From Symbiobacteriaceae bacterium (GTDB taxonomy: Bacteria > Bacillota_E > Symbiobacteriia > Symbiobacteriales > Symbiobacteriaceae), in the NCBI GenBank assembly GCA_027356675.1, contig DAHVXO010000032.1, positions 1 through 5,532 on the forward strand: a stretch of DNA of 5,532 nt, given 5' to 3'. Both the position numbers and the translations under genes were made by a program. The notes under the pieces are model-generated. The model was not told the DNA's origin. It searched no databases and saw nothing but the letters and a program-made list of their open reading frames with translations. Each line of letters begins with the position of its first letter. Position 1 is the first letter of the stretch. Below, piece by piece: positions 5,450-5,532 of the stretch.

Positions 5450-5532
5450 ATGCCAAGACATGCAGCCAGAGGAGAATCCCTTGACTGCAAGCAAATGTCT
5501 CCAAATGTGGTGATGCAAGCATCACATTTGGT
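5450..5532 (+). CDS. Hypothetical protein, N-terminal fragment (3' end beyond window)
   Basis: The frame runs open from ATG 5450 to the window edge, giving 27 complete codons. The product starts MPRHAARGESLDC and ends VVMQASHL. It is basic near the start and has no recognisable motif, signal peptide or membrane helix. The case for it is the well-placed SD (AGGAG, 6 bases ahead) and the in-frame stop just upstream. The case against is the short length and the inverted repeat (5501-5531) inside the frame. The lower GC around it suggests a different origin from the transporter cluster, for example a mobile element gene, but nothing in the residues proves that. I do not recognise the family. Confidence 0.4.
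   Translation, partial: MPRHAARGESLDCKQMSPNVVMQASHL
5486..5521 (+). repeat. Short direct repeats TGCAAGCA and CAAATGT around the inverted repeat
   Basis: TGCAAGCA occurs at 5486-5493 and 5514-5521. CAAATGT occurs at 5492-5498 and 5502-5508, ten bases apart (about one helical turn), and again inverted as ACATTTG at 5524-5530. Such a cluster could be a protein-binding site, but it may be chance in a short AT-richer stretch. Confidence 0.45.
5501..5531. repeat. Imperfect inverted repeat with very short loop at the window edge
   Basis: CCAAAT at 5501-5506 and GTGATG at 5510-5515 pair with CATCAC (5520-5525) and ATTTGG (5526-5531), a 12-bp stem with three bulged bases (5507-5509) and loop CAAG. 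No T-run is visible before the window ends, so terminator, operator or mobile-element end cannot be told apart. Confidence 0.6.

Noticed and set aside
5079..5513. 144-codon frame running out of the phosphohydrolase gene to the right edge
   Set aside because: Most of it is a shadow of the phosphohydrolase C-terminus, and the tail past 5319 shows no family features or own SD.
1..5532. CRISPR array, tRNA, rRNA or riboswitch
   Set aside because: There are no regularly spaced repeats, no cloverleaf with a T-arm consensus, and no recognisable riboswitch core on either strand by reading.

Overview
The window reads as one co-directional cluster on the + strand of a GC-rich bacterium. Hand-counted 60-base lines inside the coding region are about 63-70% GC. 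Strong purine-rich Shine-Dalgarno (SD) sequences, GTG starts and very short intergenic gaps fit a high-GC Bacillota or Chloroflexota-type genome. That placement is a guess from style, not a match to a known strain.

Layout. Positions 3-347 hold the C-terminal end of a periplasmic or lipoprotein-type solute-binding protein of the dipeptide/oligopeptide (SBP_bac_5) family. A near-perfect 13-bp hairpin (355-386) follows, then two DppB/DppC-type permease genes (416-1330 and about 1346-2209). A serine hydrolase of the beta-lactamase/DD-peptidase fold (2215-3252) is translationally coupled to the second permease. After a 117-bp gap with no gene comes a 649-residue alkaline-phosphatase-superfamily phosphodiesterase/phosphohydrolase (3370-5319). 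The last ~210 bases are clearly poorer in GC (about 49% over 5341-5520). They carry the start of a further small open frame (5450 to the window edge) with a good SD, overlapping an inverted repeat.

How the genes may work together. The binding protein and two permeases are three parts of an importer for peptides or peptide-like compounds. The ATPase genes that would complete it are not in the window, so they must lie upstream or elsewhere. Both hydrolases lack an obvious signal peptide and are predicted cytosolic. The serine hydrolase has the sequence style of the YfeW/AmiE (YbbE) branch, which is linked to cell-wall peptide recycling. A reasonable but unproven model is import of a peptide-containing, possibly peptidoglycan-derived, compound followed by hydrolysis in the cytoplasm, with the phosphohydrolase removing or cleaving a phosphate ester.

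I did not find a clearly novel system. The best leads are the binding-protein/permease intercistronic hairpin, whose right arm can also pair with the permease SD; the importer-plus-two-cytosolic-hydrolases gene set; and the composition break with inverted and direct repeats at the right edge.
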